From positions 2,356,001-2,420,000 of the forward strand of contig QYRS01000002.1 of the NCBI GenBank assembly GCA_006503535.1: 64,000 nt of DNA, written 5' to 3'. Positions 22,454 through 34,115 of this stretch are shown piece by piece. Position 1 is the stretch's first letter. Each line of letters opens with the position of its first letter. Both the position numbers and the translations under genes were made by a program. The notes under the pieces are model-generated. The model saw only the letters and a list, made by a program, of their open reading frames with translations. It was not told where the DNA came from and did no database searches. The DNA comes from Arthrinium phaeospermum (Eukaryota > Ascomycota > Sordariomycetes > Amphisphaeriales > Apiosporaceae).

Positions 22454-24967
22454 GTTGGGCGAAGGGCGACGACGGGCGGGCGGAGAGAGATAGAGATGAG
22501 TAAAGAGAGAAGAATGGGAAAAGAAGAATGGATAATCGCAACGCTTGCTTATTAGACGAAGCTCAGAGGGAGTGATGTCGGTCTGTCAGTTCAGAGAGGA
22601 ACGGGAAGGTTGGGATATCAAAAAGAAGGAGGGGCAAATTGGCGGTGATGTAGGTAGCAGCAGGCCGTCAGGTCCCTGGGCTGCTGGGGGGTGTGAGGTT
22701 TCAAGTGAGAGCTGTCTCGAAAGGAGGGTCCATCCAGTTGCCAGGCTAGACCGTTTTAGTTGCAGGCCTGGTGGGGTTCTGCTTTGGCACTGTCTGGCGC
22801 TTTCAGTCGCTGTCGGGTCTCTGTGTGAACGAATGAACGTTGCTGTCAGTGTGTCAGGCAGGCTAGCCAGGAGCCAGGGTACGTACAGCCAGGAGCCAGG
22901 AGCCAGGGCACCACTCTGCCACCAACTGGACACTGACGGGAGGGGTAGTTGGAAAGCAGCCCAGACACCAGAAGCCAGCACAAGCTCCAGTCCAGGCTGG
23001 CTGGCCCCTGAGGGGATTGAAAGATCTGCAAAGGTTGAAGGGCCAGAATGATGCTGGTCTGATATCTAAAATGCTTGTACGGCAACGCAGGCCTTAACAT
23101 TGGTTCGGTCTGAGCATGAGAAGAAAGTGCACCAACAGTATCGGAAGCATCAGCATCAGCATCGGAGCCCAGGTACCTACCCCCTACGGTACGTCTGTCG
23201 ATGGACTGACTGAATGCATGTGAGGTGGGCTTGAAGTAGCGGCCAGACTGTGTCACGTTGGTTTACCACGTACCTACGTCCAATACCAGACAGACGGTCA
23301 ATCATTTAGCCCACACGCGGCAACACAATGGTTTCCACGTATGTTCGAGAGAAGGCCGAAATGCCAGCAGATGAAGCAGTCAGTGATTGAAGATATTGGG
23401 CAGTTACGCAAGTTGGATCAATCCATGTCGTTCTCAACATTCGAACCTCTTCCAAATCTGCGACTGCGACGCCCAAGCCAGAATTAGGCAAATACATCAA
23501 TGTAGGTTACCCTGCCGACCTGGCCGGCTAAGAACATAGGCATGTGGCGCCAGGCCGAGCCGAGTCCTTCGCCAATACTGAAGCTGTAGCAAATGCCTTG
23601 TGTACCATCAACTACAGAGCTGAAGCTTCCACGTACGATTCATGGGGGAGATAGCTGTGACTGAACCTTCGCGGTCATAGCCAAGGGCAATGAGCTCGCA
23701 ACATGAGTATGTAGCAGCCGATCCTCCCAGCAGATTTGGGATGTTCGTTCGCACTGAAGACTGAAAGGGGCATGTTGCTTCCCTGCCTAGTACCTAGCTG
23801 TCATGCACGTGGCTCGGAGATCTACCTGCCTACCTACCTACCACCTATATGTGAGCAGGGTCGAGCTCAGGTTCACGTATTGTTGCTTGCCCTGGTTGCC
23901 TTCCACGCCACAGGTGTGAGGCCCTTCAGAAGAATGTTGAGGCTCTGTGATGGTATGCCCTAGGTAATACCTTCCATGCTGCCCGGGCTCCCAGGCTCCT
24001 GGCGGTCCTGGGGAAAACTGTGCGCTCTTTATCCACCCATGTGTAAGATTGAATTGAATTGAAGAATATGTCCTCCAGATCGGGTGAATTAAAATGACGC
24101 TATTCCCATTCAGACTATATCCGCTAGTTCAAATAGAGCGAGATGAAATCGTGGGGCCCTCGGTTTTGCGGTCTGCAATTGGCTGCTCGTATTGTGAACA
24201 GTGGAGTGCGTCCCTCTCTTCACCAGGGAGAGCAGTTCTTACGGTCCTTACCTCAGTGTGCCAGGACTGCTCCGCGCGAACCGTTCCTCACTAATCTGGC
24301 AGCATGAACAACCCCCCCAGTCCGGTCCTAGCAGCCCACATCCACCCTACACCTCAGACCCTCGCTCCCTCAGGTCCCAAGTCCCAGTCTCGTCTCCTCA
24401 GTCTGACTTCTTTCGTCCTTCGAGAACGAACCCTTCTTTTGTCCAGCCTACACTCGAAGGAGAGATCGAGACGTTTTGCGCCGTCGAACATCCCGTCGGT
24501 AACCAATCAATTCGCCAGTTCTTTTTCGATACTTCCGCTCCGGGGTTTTCGTCTGTTTCCCGTTATTCAGGACCCGTTTGGTTGGGCGCATTCTACATCT
24601 TTGTAAAGACAGAAGGTCAGTCAAATCCGTTACGGGGCCAGTCGCACACGCGCGCGCCGCGCATCTGAGCCTTATCCATCCCTACACCACATCACAAGCA
24701 CTGTCACGAAAAAAAAAGCTCAATGCGCTTCGCGTCTCGTCTCCATCAAATCCTCATACTAATGCGACGGCGATAGTCACTTCATTTAAGTTCCTATTAC
24801 CAACTCTTTTAATACCGTACCTCGGCAGCTTGGAGAATTTCGACGCGCTTCCGGAGCTCAACTTGCAGCGCGCCACTTTCGAGTCCAGAATCCAGAACAA
24901 GAGCAACCTCCCATTGCCACACTTCCTTGCACGCCTCAAGTCATCTCTTTCGCATAACGCCGCCATA
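22454..24967. other. Long divergent intergenic region, low-complexity repeats
   Basis: This lies between the Rho-GDI and Bqt4-like genes. It contains an AGCCAGG repeat cluster and CTACC-type tetranucleotide repeats near 23821-23845. A frame open from 24578 into the Bqt4-like gene has no ATG before 24968, so it is treated as 5' leader. No gene is supported. Confidence 0.5.
22865..22907. repeat. AGCCAGG heptamer cluster, five copies
   Basis: Two head-to-tail AGCCAGG units, an interruption of 8 bases (GTACGTAC), then three more units. Confidence 0.85.
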
Positions 24968-26316
24968 ATGGACGCTTCGCGCCAACTTCCCAAGACGCAC
25001 AACCCTTTGATGGTTGAAAATGTGCCGCCTTGTACGTACCTGCTGCATTTTTTCCCCCAACAGATGCCAGAGCTGACTATGCCTACAGTCACCGACCTTG
25101 TCGGCCGCCGCCGTCTGGGTCAGACCCAGCTGACCCCGAAGATGGTTCAAGCGACTGCCACCGCCGACCTCGATGCTTCGAACCTGGGCGTCTTTGACTA
25201 CGCGCACCTCCGCGCGCCTCTGCCGAAAGGCATTGTGTCGGGCATCTTCAAGTCGTCGCCCAACTCTTACTTCCTCATGCGTCGCAGCCAGGATGGGTTT
25301 GTCTCCGCGACCGGTATGTTTAAGGCTACGTTCCCGTATGCCGAGGCGATCGAAGAAGAGATTGAGCGCAAGTACATTAAGTCTCTGGTCACCACCAGCC
25401 ACGAAGAGACTGCCGGTAATGTGTGGATTCCCCCGGAGCAAGCCTTGAGCCTTGCGACGGAGTACCGCATTACCCCGTGGATTCGCGCTCTGCTCGACCC
25501 TGCCGATATTCCCGTCACCACCAACTCGGAGAGCTCGCCCAAAAAAATCCAGGCGCCGCCCAAGTTTGATCCCATTCTGGCGTCCCAGAACACGTTGGCT
25601 CCCCCCACGCCTTCTTCTTTGCGTAGCACCCGCGGTCGCCGCTCTGCTAGCCCCGCGAAGAAGCGAGCGATTGCCTCGCCGCGCAAGCGATCTACCAAGC
25701 TTACTGCTGCGCAATCAACTGTTGCCGACCCAGCTGTCAATGGTGTTGCTGCCGAGAATGCCAAGGAGGAGGCATCGTCTTCCGCGGCCACGGAACAAGT
25801 CCAGATCGAACAGGTCGAGGCGGAGCCTGCTGTAGTGCTTGCGCCCGTTGAGGAAGAGCCCAGGGTGCAGGTCAAGGTTGACCAAGATGTCAAAGTCTTC
25901 AAGGGAGTCGAGACAACACACACTGCTGTTGAAATTGGTTTGCCAACGGGCAATGAGCCCCCGAGCGCCGAAGAAGCCGCCCAGATGATCGAAGAGGCTA
26001 GGGCAATGGTTCAAGCTGCCGCCAGGGAAGTCGAAGGCGCCGATGCTACTAATAAGAGCAAGCGAAAGGTTGAAGACATGGCCGTTGGTGATGAAGAGGA
26101 TGAGACGGATGGCGAGGGATCTTCAGAGCCTCGGTCAAAGAAGGTTAAGACTGAGGTGGAGTTGAGAAAAGCGCGAGTGAGGAGCCGTGCGTTGGTCGGT
26201 ATTAGTGCTACACTTGCGATCGGGTATGTTCTCTCATCCATGATAATATAAGCGTGGAATGCAAAGCTAACTATGCGGACAGGGCCATCATTCCATACGT
26301 TATGGGCATATTCTAA
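24968..26316 (+). CDS. bqt4: Bqt4-like KilA-N/APSES-domain inner nuclear membrane protein
   Basis: The 410-residue protein has exons 24968-25031, 25089-26223 and 26283-26316. After a short N-terminus (NPLMVENVP) comes LVGRRRLGQTQL and a KilA-N/APSES-type DNA-binding fold around residues 50-140, with LGVFDYAHLRAPLP, SYFLMRRSQDGFVSATGMFKA and the WIPPEQAL motif. The middle is Ser/Ala/Lys-rich with basic nuclear-localisation patches (SPAKKRA, SPRKRS) and an acidic stretch. The extreme C-terminus is one hydrophobic helix (ALVGISATLAIG|AIIPYVMGIF), the tail anchor expected for Bqt4, which tethers telomeres and chromatin to the nuclear envelope in fission yeast. Its homology with cell-cycle APSES factors is limited to the domain; no ankyrin repeats are present. 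The 57-base first intron is in frame without a stop, so a longer isoform is possible. Confidence 0.85.
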
Positions 26317-27949
26317 ACAAAAAAAAAGGATGGATGGATTTGTAAATTGGGGGCTGGGCTATCTCGGAAGGCATAGGGCCTGCATGTTGCAACGCGATTT
26401 TTTTCCCCAGGGGAGTTTGAGGACCATAGTTTGATTTTTCTTTTGCACATACCCATACCCATACCCTTTCACCCTTTGCAGCAGTGAGAAATGCTGCTTT
26501 GTTTTCTGAAGATGGGCTTTTGCTGCTTTAAGCAGAGGCTTTGTGTACGATGTGAACACCCGCCCCCTTTAACTGCCTTGCCCCATTTTTAAACATCTGG
26601 AAAGGCGAACACGATGCTTGGTAGCACGGACTGGAAATGAATATAGTCGCTCGTTAAAATAATGTATATTCCTGCCTCGTTTACCTTTACTCCAATTGAT
26701 GGGAAGAAACTTAGATAACATACGGTGCTCTGCAAATTTGTCATGGAGATTCGCCGCCTAGGAAGTTTGTAGGGGAAACTGAGCCTCGTAAAGGTGATGA
26801 CCATTGCTTGGTCTCTTGGTCTCCGTGTTCGAGCCCAAGCTACAGATATTGGAACCAGCTGTTGGTTAAAACCATATCGGCATGGTCTTTTCGGTGCAAA
26901 CATGCGCATGCGTATGTTTCACATACAATCACAAAAGCTTGAATCCCCTTCGTCTAAACATGAACTCGAACAATAATGTCATGCATGTATTAAGAACGAA
27001 CGAGTGTATTACACGAGCTAGGATTACATGTAGATTGTAAACTAGTGCCATGATGGTCTTGCCAACCAACACATAGGCACAGATTGCGAAGCTGTACCCT
27101 GCTATATGCAACGTGGTCCTGTCCAATCGCAGGCCTCTTTTGCAGCACTCTCCCGTTATCTCAAATCCCCTCAGGGTCGTGGGTGTTTGCTGTCTTTATC
27201 GGCAAGAGCCCTTGTTGACCGCCTTCATTTGCACTTTCCTCTTATCAAAACTTCTCATACCTTCCGAGTCATGCATGGCTGGCTCTGGTCACCTCGAAGA
27301 AGCAAAAAAGAAGGTCCGAGCTTTTTCCAATATTAATTTATATTATTGAGAAGGATGTTGAAGTTTTCCTCCCTGCTTCGCTTCTATGTTCATGTCTTCT
27401 TCCTGTTTTCTCTAATTCCCTTCTGGCTGAGGAATGGGGTTGGATTCTTCTAGTTCAGCTAAGAGGCTGAGTTATGTCCTCGAGCCATTCAAGCTTCGAC
27501 TTCCACTCTCATCACAGATATGAGCCTACTTGTCATGCCAGACTACTTCAACCACTTGAAATCTCCCCAAGGGACGGGGTCCTTTGTCTCTATGCTTACA
27601 GCCATCTAGAAGTCTACAGTGCCAAGTGGCCTGCTGGCTGATGCGCTGTGTTGCTGCCCTGGCTAGTGCTCCCCGAATTGCTGGGAAAAGCTGGAGCAGC
27701 CCCAGCTTAGGAGCGGCAATGGTCGGTTCTTCGGGTGCGCTACCCCGCGGTCTGGGGTGTCCGTACCACCTGCATGGGCGCGCGAGAGCGGCAGGTAAAG
27801 AATGGTATATCCAGCCCTCGGCTGTATCGAATCTCTTTGCTTCATTTTCCAACAGCTGGATCCAGTGATCGGGCTGCAATTTGACTAAATTGTTATGTCC
27901 TGCGGTTTCTGTTGGAACTAGCAAAGCGGTTTGTCTTGTCGGTTTAATC
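26317..27949. other. Intergenic region, no gene seen
   Basis: This starts with an A-run just after the Bqt4-like stop, a plausible 3' UTR. Later open frames (27526-27999 and 27584-27868) overlap one another on opposite strands and show no domain. A very short upstream frame (27895-27921, eight codons) precedes the dehydrogenase ATG. Confidence 0.45.
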
Positions 27950-29232
27950 ATGCGGCCACAACTAATCTCTGGGTGCCTGCGACGCGCTCGCCCATTCAAT
28001 CGCGCATTCGCTTCGACTGCAAGGAGGTTCGAGAGTTATGGCTTCATTGGCCTTGGGCAGATGGTATGTGGTATTCAGGGTATTCGTTTGCTTCACGGGA
28101 TGTCACTTACTGATATTCTCCTCCGCCAGGGCTACCAAATGGCCAAAAACCTGCAAGCGAAGCTGGCCCCGAGCGACTCGATCCGAATCTTCGATATCAA
28201 CCAGAGCGCGGTGCATCGGCTTGCCGATGACATGAAGGCTTCGCAAACCGGCGGAGCTGCAGTGACCACAGCCGAAACCGCCAAAGATGCCGCTCGAGAT
28301 TCGGTAAGAAAACACCCCCTTTCGCTCCCAGCACCATTCCTTGTCCATATGATGAGCATGTTCTATCCATGATCTAAGTTGGGACCGGCTTGCCGGTTCT
28401 CCCGTGATTATTTTTTATACATAAAGCCAATCCTCTGAAGGACGTTCAACCTCTTCTGTCACGTCAAGAAGCAATCGCTCGTACGTTTTCAAACTGCTAA
28501 CAGTCAGTCGTACAGGACACCATCATAACTTGCCTACCTGAGCCCTCGCACGTGAAAGCCGTGTTCTCGGACATTCTGTCTGATATCCCGAAGCGGGACA
28601 GGGTGTATATCGATTGTTCGACGATCGATCCATCATCGTCTCGCGAAGTGGCAAAGATGGTTTCGTCTGCTGCCCAGGGCCAATTCGTAGATGCGCCAAT
28701 GTCGGGTGGGGTGGTTGGAGCAACGGCCGGGACGCTCACGTTCATGCTCGGCGCCCCTAATGCTCTTCTTTCCAAGATCGAGCCCATTTTACTCCGGATG
28801 GGGAAGCGCGTTCTCCACTGCGGCGCACAGGGGACGGGCTTGAGTGCCAAGCTGGCTAACAATTACCTCCTGGCCATCAACAACATCGCCACAGCTGAGG
28901 CCATGAACCTAGGGATTCGATGGGGGCTCGACCCAAAGACATTGGCCAGTGTGATCAACGTAAGCACCGGCAAGTGCTGGCCCAGCGAGATCAACAATCC
29001 TGTCAAAGGGGTGGTCGAAGGAGCGCCTGCCGGGCGGGATTATTCTGGTGGTTTCGGCATCGGCTTGATGAAAAAGGACCTCAATCTCGCCATTGTCGCT
29101 GCGCAAGAGGCGGACGCGAGGCTCGAGCTCGGTGACCAGGCGAAACAAGTGTACGCCGAGGCGGAGAAGCTCGACAATTGCAAAGGCCGCGATTTTTCGG
29201 TGGTTTATAGATACCTGAACGGCAAGGAGTAA
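27950..29232 (+). CDS. 3-hydroxyisobutyrate dehydrogenase, mitochondrial
   Basis: A 334-residue NAD-dependent beta-hydroxyacid dehydrogenase of valine breakdown converts 3-hydroxyisobutyrate to methylmalonate semialdehyde. Exons are 27950-28063, 28130-28303 and 28516-29232. An Arg/Ser/Ala-rich, acid-free N-terminus (RRARPFNRAFASTARRF) is a mitochondrial presequence. The Rossmann motif GFIGLGQM|GYQMAKNL is completed only across the first intron. The substrate loop DAPMSGGVVGATAGTL and the catalytic lysine in GLSAKLANNYLLAINN are intact, as is the C-terminal MKKDLNLAI segment. The second intron is 212 bases, longer than its neighbours. Its acceptor was set at TACAG because the nearer AACAG overlaps the GCTAAC branch site; that choice would change four residues. 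Confidence 0.93.
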
Positions 29233-30888
29233 AGAGAAGCGTCAAGTTAACATCAATGCCAACAATGACAATCTTCATGAAAGGTTGCAACTTGCAAAGC
29301 CGTTGGCTGCCTGACAACTCTGACAACTGTTGTATGTAATTACTGTATCAACCCCTCACTAACCCAATGCGGGGCGATATGAGAAACAAATTTCCTACCT
29401 CGATAGGCCACCGTTCGAATCTCCTAAATGGCTTGCACATTATTTTCTATTAACTCATCGACTACTCTGTTGGGTTCATACTACCGTATACGATACCGAG
29501 ACGGTCCGGGATGTAATGTATGATGGTTGTCGAAGCGAGGCACGCCATTGCATAACCCAGCGCTAATGCTCTTATTCTAATTCTCGGAAGGGCCCACCTC
29601 CGGCCGACGGCGTGCTTGGAAAGCCCCACTAGTCACCCAACCAGAGCTCCGAATCGAGAAAAAACAGAGATTGGGGGCGTCGTCTCGGTAAGGTCGGGCG
29701 GATGCAACATACCGAGAGAGACATGGTGATACATTCTTCTTTCAGCTGCAGCATTGAAACGATGGTCAAGGAGTGGTAGTATCATGGTTTGTATACCTGC
29801 ATCTACGGTCAAACGAAGCACAGAATCATACGCGGCCAACAAGCAATGACAAGGTGAAAGACGAAACAGTTACTATCTGTACATTACAGTCAGGCATCTC
29901 CAGAAGAGACAGATAACCCCCGTGGGCTTCGACTCAGGAGCAAAAGTCCCGACAAAACACGATGTGTTCTAGAAGCGGACCTCGCGTGGCATAGCGTAAC
30001 CGACAGAGAATGCCATGCCAGAAGTCACCGAGAGCAGTCTGGCAGTGGCATGGGTGCTGGGCTCGCTTAGAGACTGGACCCTCCATCTCACTGGCACTCG
30101 CACTTGCACTTGCGCTTTTCTACCCGATTAGGAAATCCACTCGTTAACGCGAGGCTTGGCATTATACGCTTGCTGGCCTTTCACCTACCATTTCTCTTAG
30201 TTTCTGTCGAATTGATTGGATGTGTTTCCTATCCTCCCTCCATTACCATCGCCTTGGGGCCAGATGGAAGAGCCCCTACCCGGGTTGATGCATACGTGCT
30301 GGCTCTGCGACCTGTCAGCGATGCTCCATCCCAACTTCTACCCGAGAAGGGAGCGTGTGGGTGCATAATAAGCAGCCATCAACCTGGGTTGGTTCTGCCG
30401 TCGTATTTGTACAGATTGGATCGCCCCTAGGTTCTGTTGGCTGCTTTGTTTCGTTGCTTACTTCCTAACCAGCCGTCGTCCGCTGTGCTACATATGAATT
30501 ACTTCCCTGCCTACTTCCTCGATAATAAGATCTACTTTCATTAGTTTCTTCACAATCATCGTGTTTGTTTCTTTCGTCATTCATCACTCGTTTGTGTCGT
30601 GATACCCAGCAACCTTCGCTGCCCCTCTAAACTGGAGATATACTTGAAACCGTTTCAGTGATCGCCGGCCACGTATTATCATATCACCACCTCAGTACTC
30701 CGAGAGCATCTGCCACCAATTTTTCTCTTGGAGGCTTTGAGATAGTTTTCCGGATACGCCTTTGGACAGGAAAGGAGAAGGAAAAAGAAGAGGGGGAAAG
30801 GCAAGAAAACCGACCGAAGCAAGGGGGCAAGACAGACCAAACTGCTTATTATCTTCTGTTTGCGACGAAGACGATAGTTCCGGCCACG
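29233..30888. other. Intergenic region, promoter of RTA1 gene
   Basis: The last 300 bases are T/C-rich and then purine-rich (30770-30830), forming a long 5' leader. The frame open from 30658 has no ATG before 30889. A sequence near 29412 resembles a tRNA B box but lacks a matching A box. No gene is supported. Confidence 0.45.
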
Positions 30889-32167
30889 ATGTCGTCAGAC
30901 AACGGCAACGGCACCGCGCCGCACAGGATGAGCTTCAAGGACTGCACCGAGGTCAGCGCCTTCTGCCCCGTGGAGGCGACGGTCCTGGGCTACTACCCGA
31001 ACCTGGGCGTCAACGCCTTCCTGTGCGCCGGCTTCGCCGCCTGCGTCCTGGGCCTGATCGGCGCGGGCGTCTGGAAGCGCACGTGGGGCTACTCGGCGGC
31101 CCTGGCGGCGGGCTGCCTGCTCGAGTTCATCGGCTACATCGGCCGCGTCCAGCTGTCGGCGAACCCCTACAACCAGGGCGCCTTCCAGACCCAGATCTGC
31201 TGCATCATCCTCGCGCCCACGCTCATCTGCATCTCCATCTACCTGACGCTCAAGCACGTCACCCTGAGCATCAGCCCCGAGCTCTCGCGCATCCGGCCCC
31301 GGCTCTACCCGCTCTTCTTCGTGCCCGCCGACGTCTCCTGCCTCATCCTCCAGGCCATTGGCGGCGGCATTGCCGCCTCGGCCGGCAAGGACAACGCCAC
31401 GCTGCTGCTCCAGGGCGACCGCGTCATCATTGCCGGCATCGCGCTCCAGGTCGCCGTCCTGGGCTTCTTCGGCATCATGTCCGTCGACTACTTCGTCCGC
31501 GCCCGCGCCTGGGTCAAGAAGGGCGGCGCCAGCCCCGATGTCCTGCGGGTCTGGAACGACAAGAAGTTCCGCATGTTCGCCTACGCCGTGTCGGGGGCGT
31601 ACACGGGCATCTTCATTCGCTGCGTTTACCGGTAAGTTTTCACCCTGAAGAGAAAGAGGGGAGAAAAATTCAAACAGGAGGGGTTTGCGTGTCTTCTTTT
31701 GCTGACATTTTGTGTGTGCTACAGTATCGTGGAAATGGCTGGTGGTTGGGGCAACCCTATCATGCAGGACGAGCCTTCGTTCATCGTCTTGGAAGGATTG
31801 TAAGTTATTCGACATCACCCCTCATCGATTCTCCCATAAGAGCCCACATACCTTCGATCGACATGAACCATGTCCCGCTAACCGCTATAATCACTCCAGC
31901 ATGATCCTCATCCCTGTCGCCCTCCTCACCATCTTCACCCCCGGCGTCCTCTTCCCCGACATGGCCGCGCGGGAGGCCATGCGCTTCCGCAGCAAAAAGA
32001 ACAAGAGTCACGGCGATGCCGCCGACGCCGAGAAGGCCGAGCACGGCGTCTCGGGCAACGGCGGTGGCGTCACTACGTCGGGAGACGTGACGCCCCACGG
32101 ACACAACCACAACACAAACGCGGATTCCGCCGCGAACAAGAATGCATCGGCGGCATCGAGCTTGTAG
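30889..32167 (+). CDS. RTA1-family seven-helix membrane protein
   Basis: The 361-residue protein has exons 30889-31631, 31725-31799 and 31900-32167. Seven hydrophobic helices are visible: near residues 40-60, 65-85, 105-128, 145-170, 190-210, across the exon 1/2 junction, and at the start of exon 3 (MILIPVALLTIFTPGVLF). Family marks are GYIGR after the second helix, the ILAPTLICISIYLTL helix, PADVSCLILQAIGGGIAA and the loop EMAGGWGNPIMQDEP between helices six and seven. RTA1/RTM1/Rsb1-type proteins sit in the plasma membrane. They are linked to lipid translocation and to resistance to toxic sterol-binding compounds or sphingoid bases, with the exact substrate unknown. The C-terminal 70 residues are cytosolic and rich in Asn, His and Ala. 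Codons are strongly C-ending in exon 1. Confidence 0.9.
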
Positions 32168-33103
32168 AGTTCGGGGTGTTTTGCCCGGGCCCCATGTCGA
32201 GGGTTCACTTTCTCGCCCTTTCTTGCGTTTCTCCATTTCCAAGTATATCCATGGAATGGTGCGAACGAAGAGAGCTTTTTGCATTTGTAGCGAATAGATA
32301 TATATATAGATTATAATCCCCCTATTTCTCGCAAAAGCGGATGCATTGGCTCTATCAAAGTGTTACTGATATCCTAGAAATAATTTCTTGGCGTAACTAT
32401 ATTATTGTCTTTCTGGTATGAGAGAGATGGATGGCCAGTGGGAATAAAAAATGTGTGCTGTTTACCATCCATACTTGCTGTAAAGGGGGCGGTGGAGGCG
32501 GCTGATTCGCCATTGGCGATAGCATCATCGGATGGCATCAATGATACTGATAAATACATGGCAAGTGAGCCCGCTCCTGTAGTGTTGGGATACAAAGCCC
32601 TTGCTTCTGGACATATCCCGTCTTACGGTAGTAGGGCATCCATTCAGTGGAAGAGACAGTGCACGTTCAAAAGTCAACAACTGGGTAGACTATAGTGAAC
32701 TTCCGGGTACAGCTGCCTCGGCGGCTCACCCATAAAGCGTTTGCGGGTCAAAACGATCACACCCTGGCCCAAGGAAAAGGAGTGCTGTCCAACATCTGAA
32801 TTACCGGGTGATATAATACCACATCTCAAGTAATGCGTTGGATAAGACGGGAGTTCGCCTGCCATATGATCCGGGACCAACACAAAGTATAGACTGTGTT
32901 ATCCCAAAACATACACAACCGGGGCCAGTCATTCGCTGTCTTCGCCCAAGCTGATCATAACATATTCTCCGATGTAATTTCAAGGTTTTGTAAGTGCCAT
33001 TGGTTTGATCGTGCAAGGTGGCAGAATGTCTCAATGTCGTCTAATTCCCATCCGGTGGATATATACAAGTTTGACGCCTCATTCTAGTCCCTACACCCAG
33101 CTC
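32168..33103. other. Convergent intergenic region, no gene seen
   Basis: 3' UTRs of the RTA1 gene and the small membrane-protein gene face here. A TATATATATA run lies near 32299-32310. No gene is supported. Confidence 0.5.
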
Positions 33104-33572
33104 TCAGGAGTCGTTTTTCTTTTGCGACTCTGCCTTCTCGTGCTCGATGATCTGCTTGCTCCAGCTGCAAGGAGGATTGGGTTAGCCTGTGTCGTTTCTC
33201 GTCCCGAAGGTGCCGGTTTTCGGTTGGTTTGGTAAACATACTATCTGCTGGGGAAGAACCGGCCGGGTTCGGGCATCTTGTATCGGACTTCTCGCTGGGC
33301 GCTCAGGTTCCACGTCAGGGCCGTGAGACCGACAATGACGCCCATGAAGACGGCGGTGTTGACACGCCAGTTGGAGGGCTGGGCGTACCAACCACCGCTG
33401 GGCGACCAGACGTGCTTGGGGTATCTGAAGTTCGGGGTCGAGGTTAGAGGAGGGCAATTCGATTGATTGCGCAGGGCGTTCGAGGTTGCTGCTTACTGAA
33501 CTTTAGGACCGCCACCCTGGAGAAATGTTAGCTTTGCAATGAGGCGCCAGTGGTGGGAGCAGAACGTACCAT
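33104..33572 (-). CDS. Small single-helix membrane protein, probably mitochondrial
   Basis: An 88-residue protein is assembled from four exons: 33572-33570, 33516-33497, 33424-33242 and 33164-33104. Exon 1 holds only the ATG. The spliced protein begins MGGGPKVQYPKHVWSPSGGW, has one transmembrane helix (TAVFMGVIVGLTALTW, residues 31-46) and ends in a charged tail after FFPSRYWSKQIIEHEKAE. Size, a Gly/Pro/Trp-rich head and one helix fit a small accessory subunit of a respiratory complex in the inner mitochondrial membrane, but I cannot name the subunit. All three introns have good GT/AG ends and keep the frame, which is the main support. It shares a 543-base divergent promoter with the mL44 gene, also mitochondrial. 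Confidence 0.75.
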
Positions 33573-34115
33573 CTTGGCTGCTTTGTGATGAATGGAGTCT
33601 TGTTGGGATCAATTGATCGTTCAATCGTCGTTCTTCGCGATTCCTGTGAGCACCGGAATTGACGTTGTCTTGAGATTCAACCGGCAAGCTGGAGCTCTAG
33701 AGTGGATTATTGTTTTTCCCTCAATTGCGGCTGCCACAGTGAGGTAGCAATACCTAGGTGGTGCAGGTACAGGCGGGCGGGCTGTTTGGTTTGGGGGGGC
33801 AGTTACAGCGGGCGGTGGGCGGGTGAGCCGCTGCAGGAAATCGAAGTACAAGTGCAAACTGACTTGCCCGCCCGTGCTACAGTAGAAATCCAATTGGAGC
33901 TAACCGGAAGGGGTGGCACGGATCATCCAATCAACGGATCCCTGAAGCTACTCACACGACGCCAGCTTCCAGAAACTTTTTCCTGGCCAGACAAAGCGAC
34001 TCCAAAAATACGACTGACCAGCTGCAACTGTCGGTTGCTTCACACAACCCGCCCGGCAACAACTTCCGCAGGTGGGAGAGAGAGACAGGAGAGGGCCCCA
34101 ATGTCCAATTATACA
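33573..34115. other. Divergent promoter between two mitochondrial-type genes
   Basis: The frame upstream of mL44 is open from 33702, but its first codon is GTG and the stretch is low in coding character, so I treat it as promoter and leader. In-frame ATGs at 34101 and 34116 are the candidate starts. Confidence 0.55.

Noticed and set aside
24578..24967. N-terminal extension of the Bqt4-like protein
   Set aside because: Open in frame but starts from GTG and contains no ATG before 24968; pyrimidine-rich leader composition.
29395..29430. tRNA B-box-like GTTCGAATC
   Set aside because: No matching A box or cloverleaf stems could be drawn around it.
30895..31818. Long minus-strand open frame opposite the RTA1 gene
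   Set aside because: Antisense shadow of strongly C-ending codons; composition is Asp/Glu/Gly-rich without motifs, and it crosses RTA1 introns.
33702..34115. N-terminal extension of mL44
   Set aside because: Open frame begins with GTG and would bury the mitochondrial presequence; ATGs at 34101/34116 fit far better.
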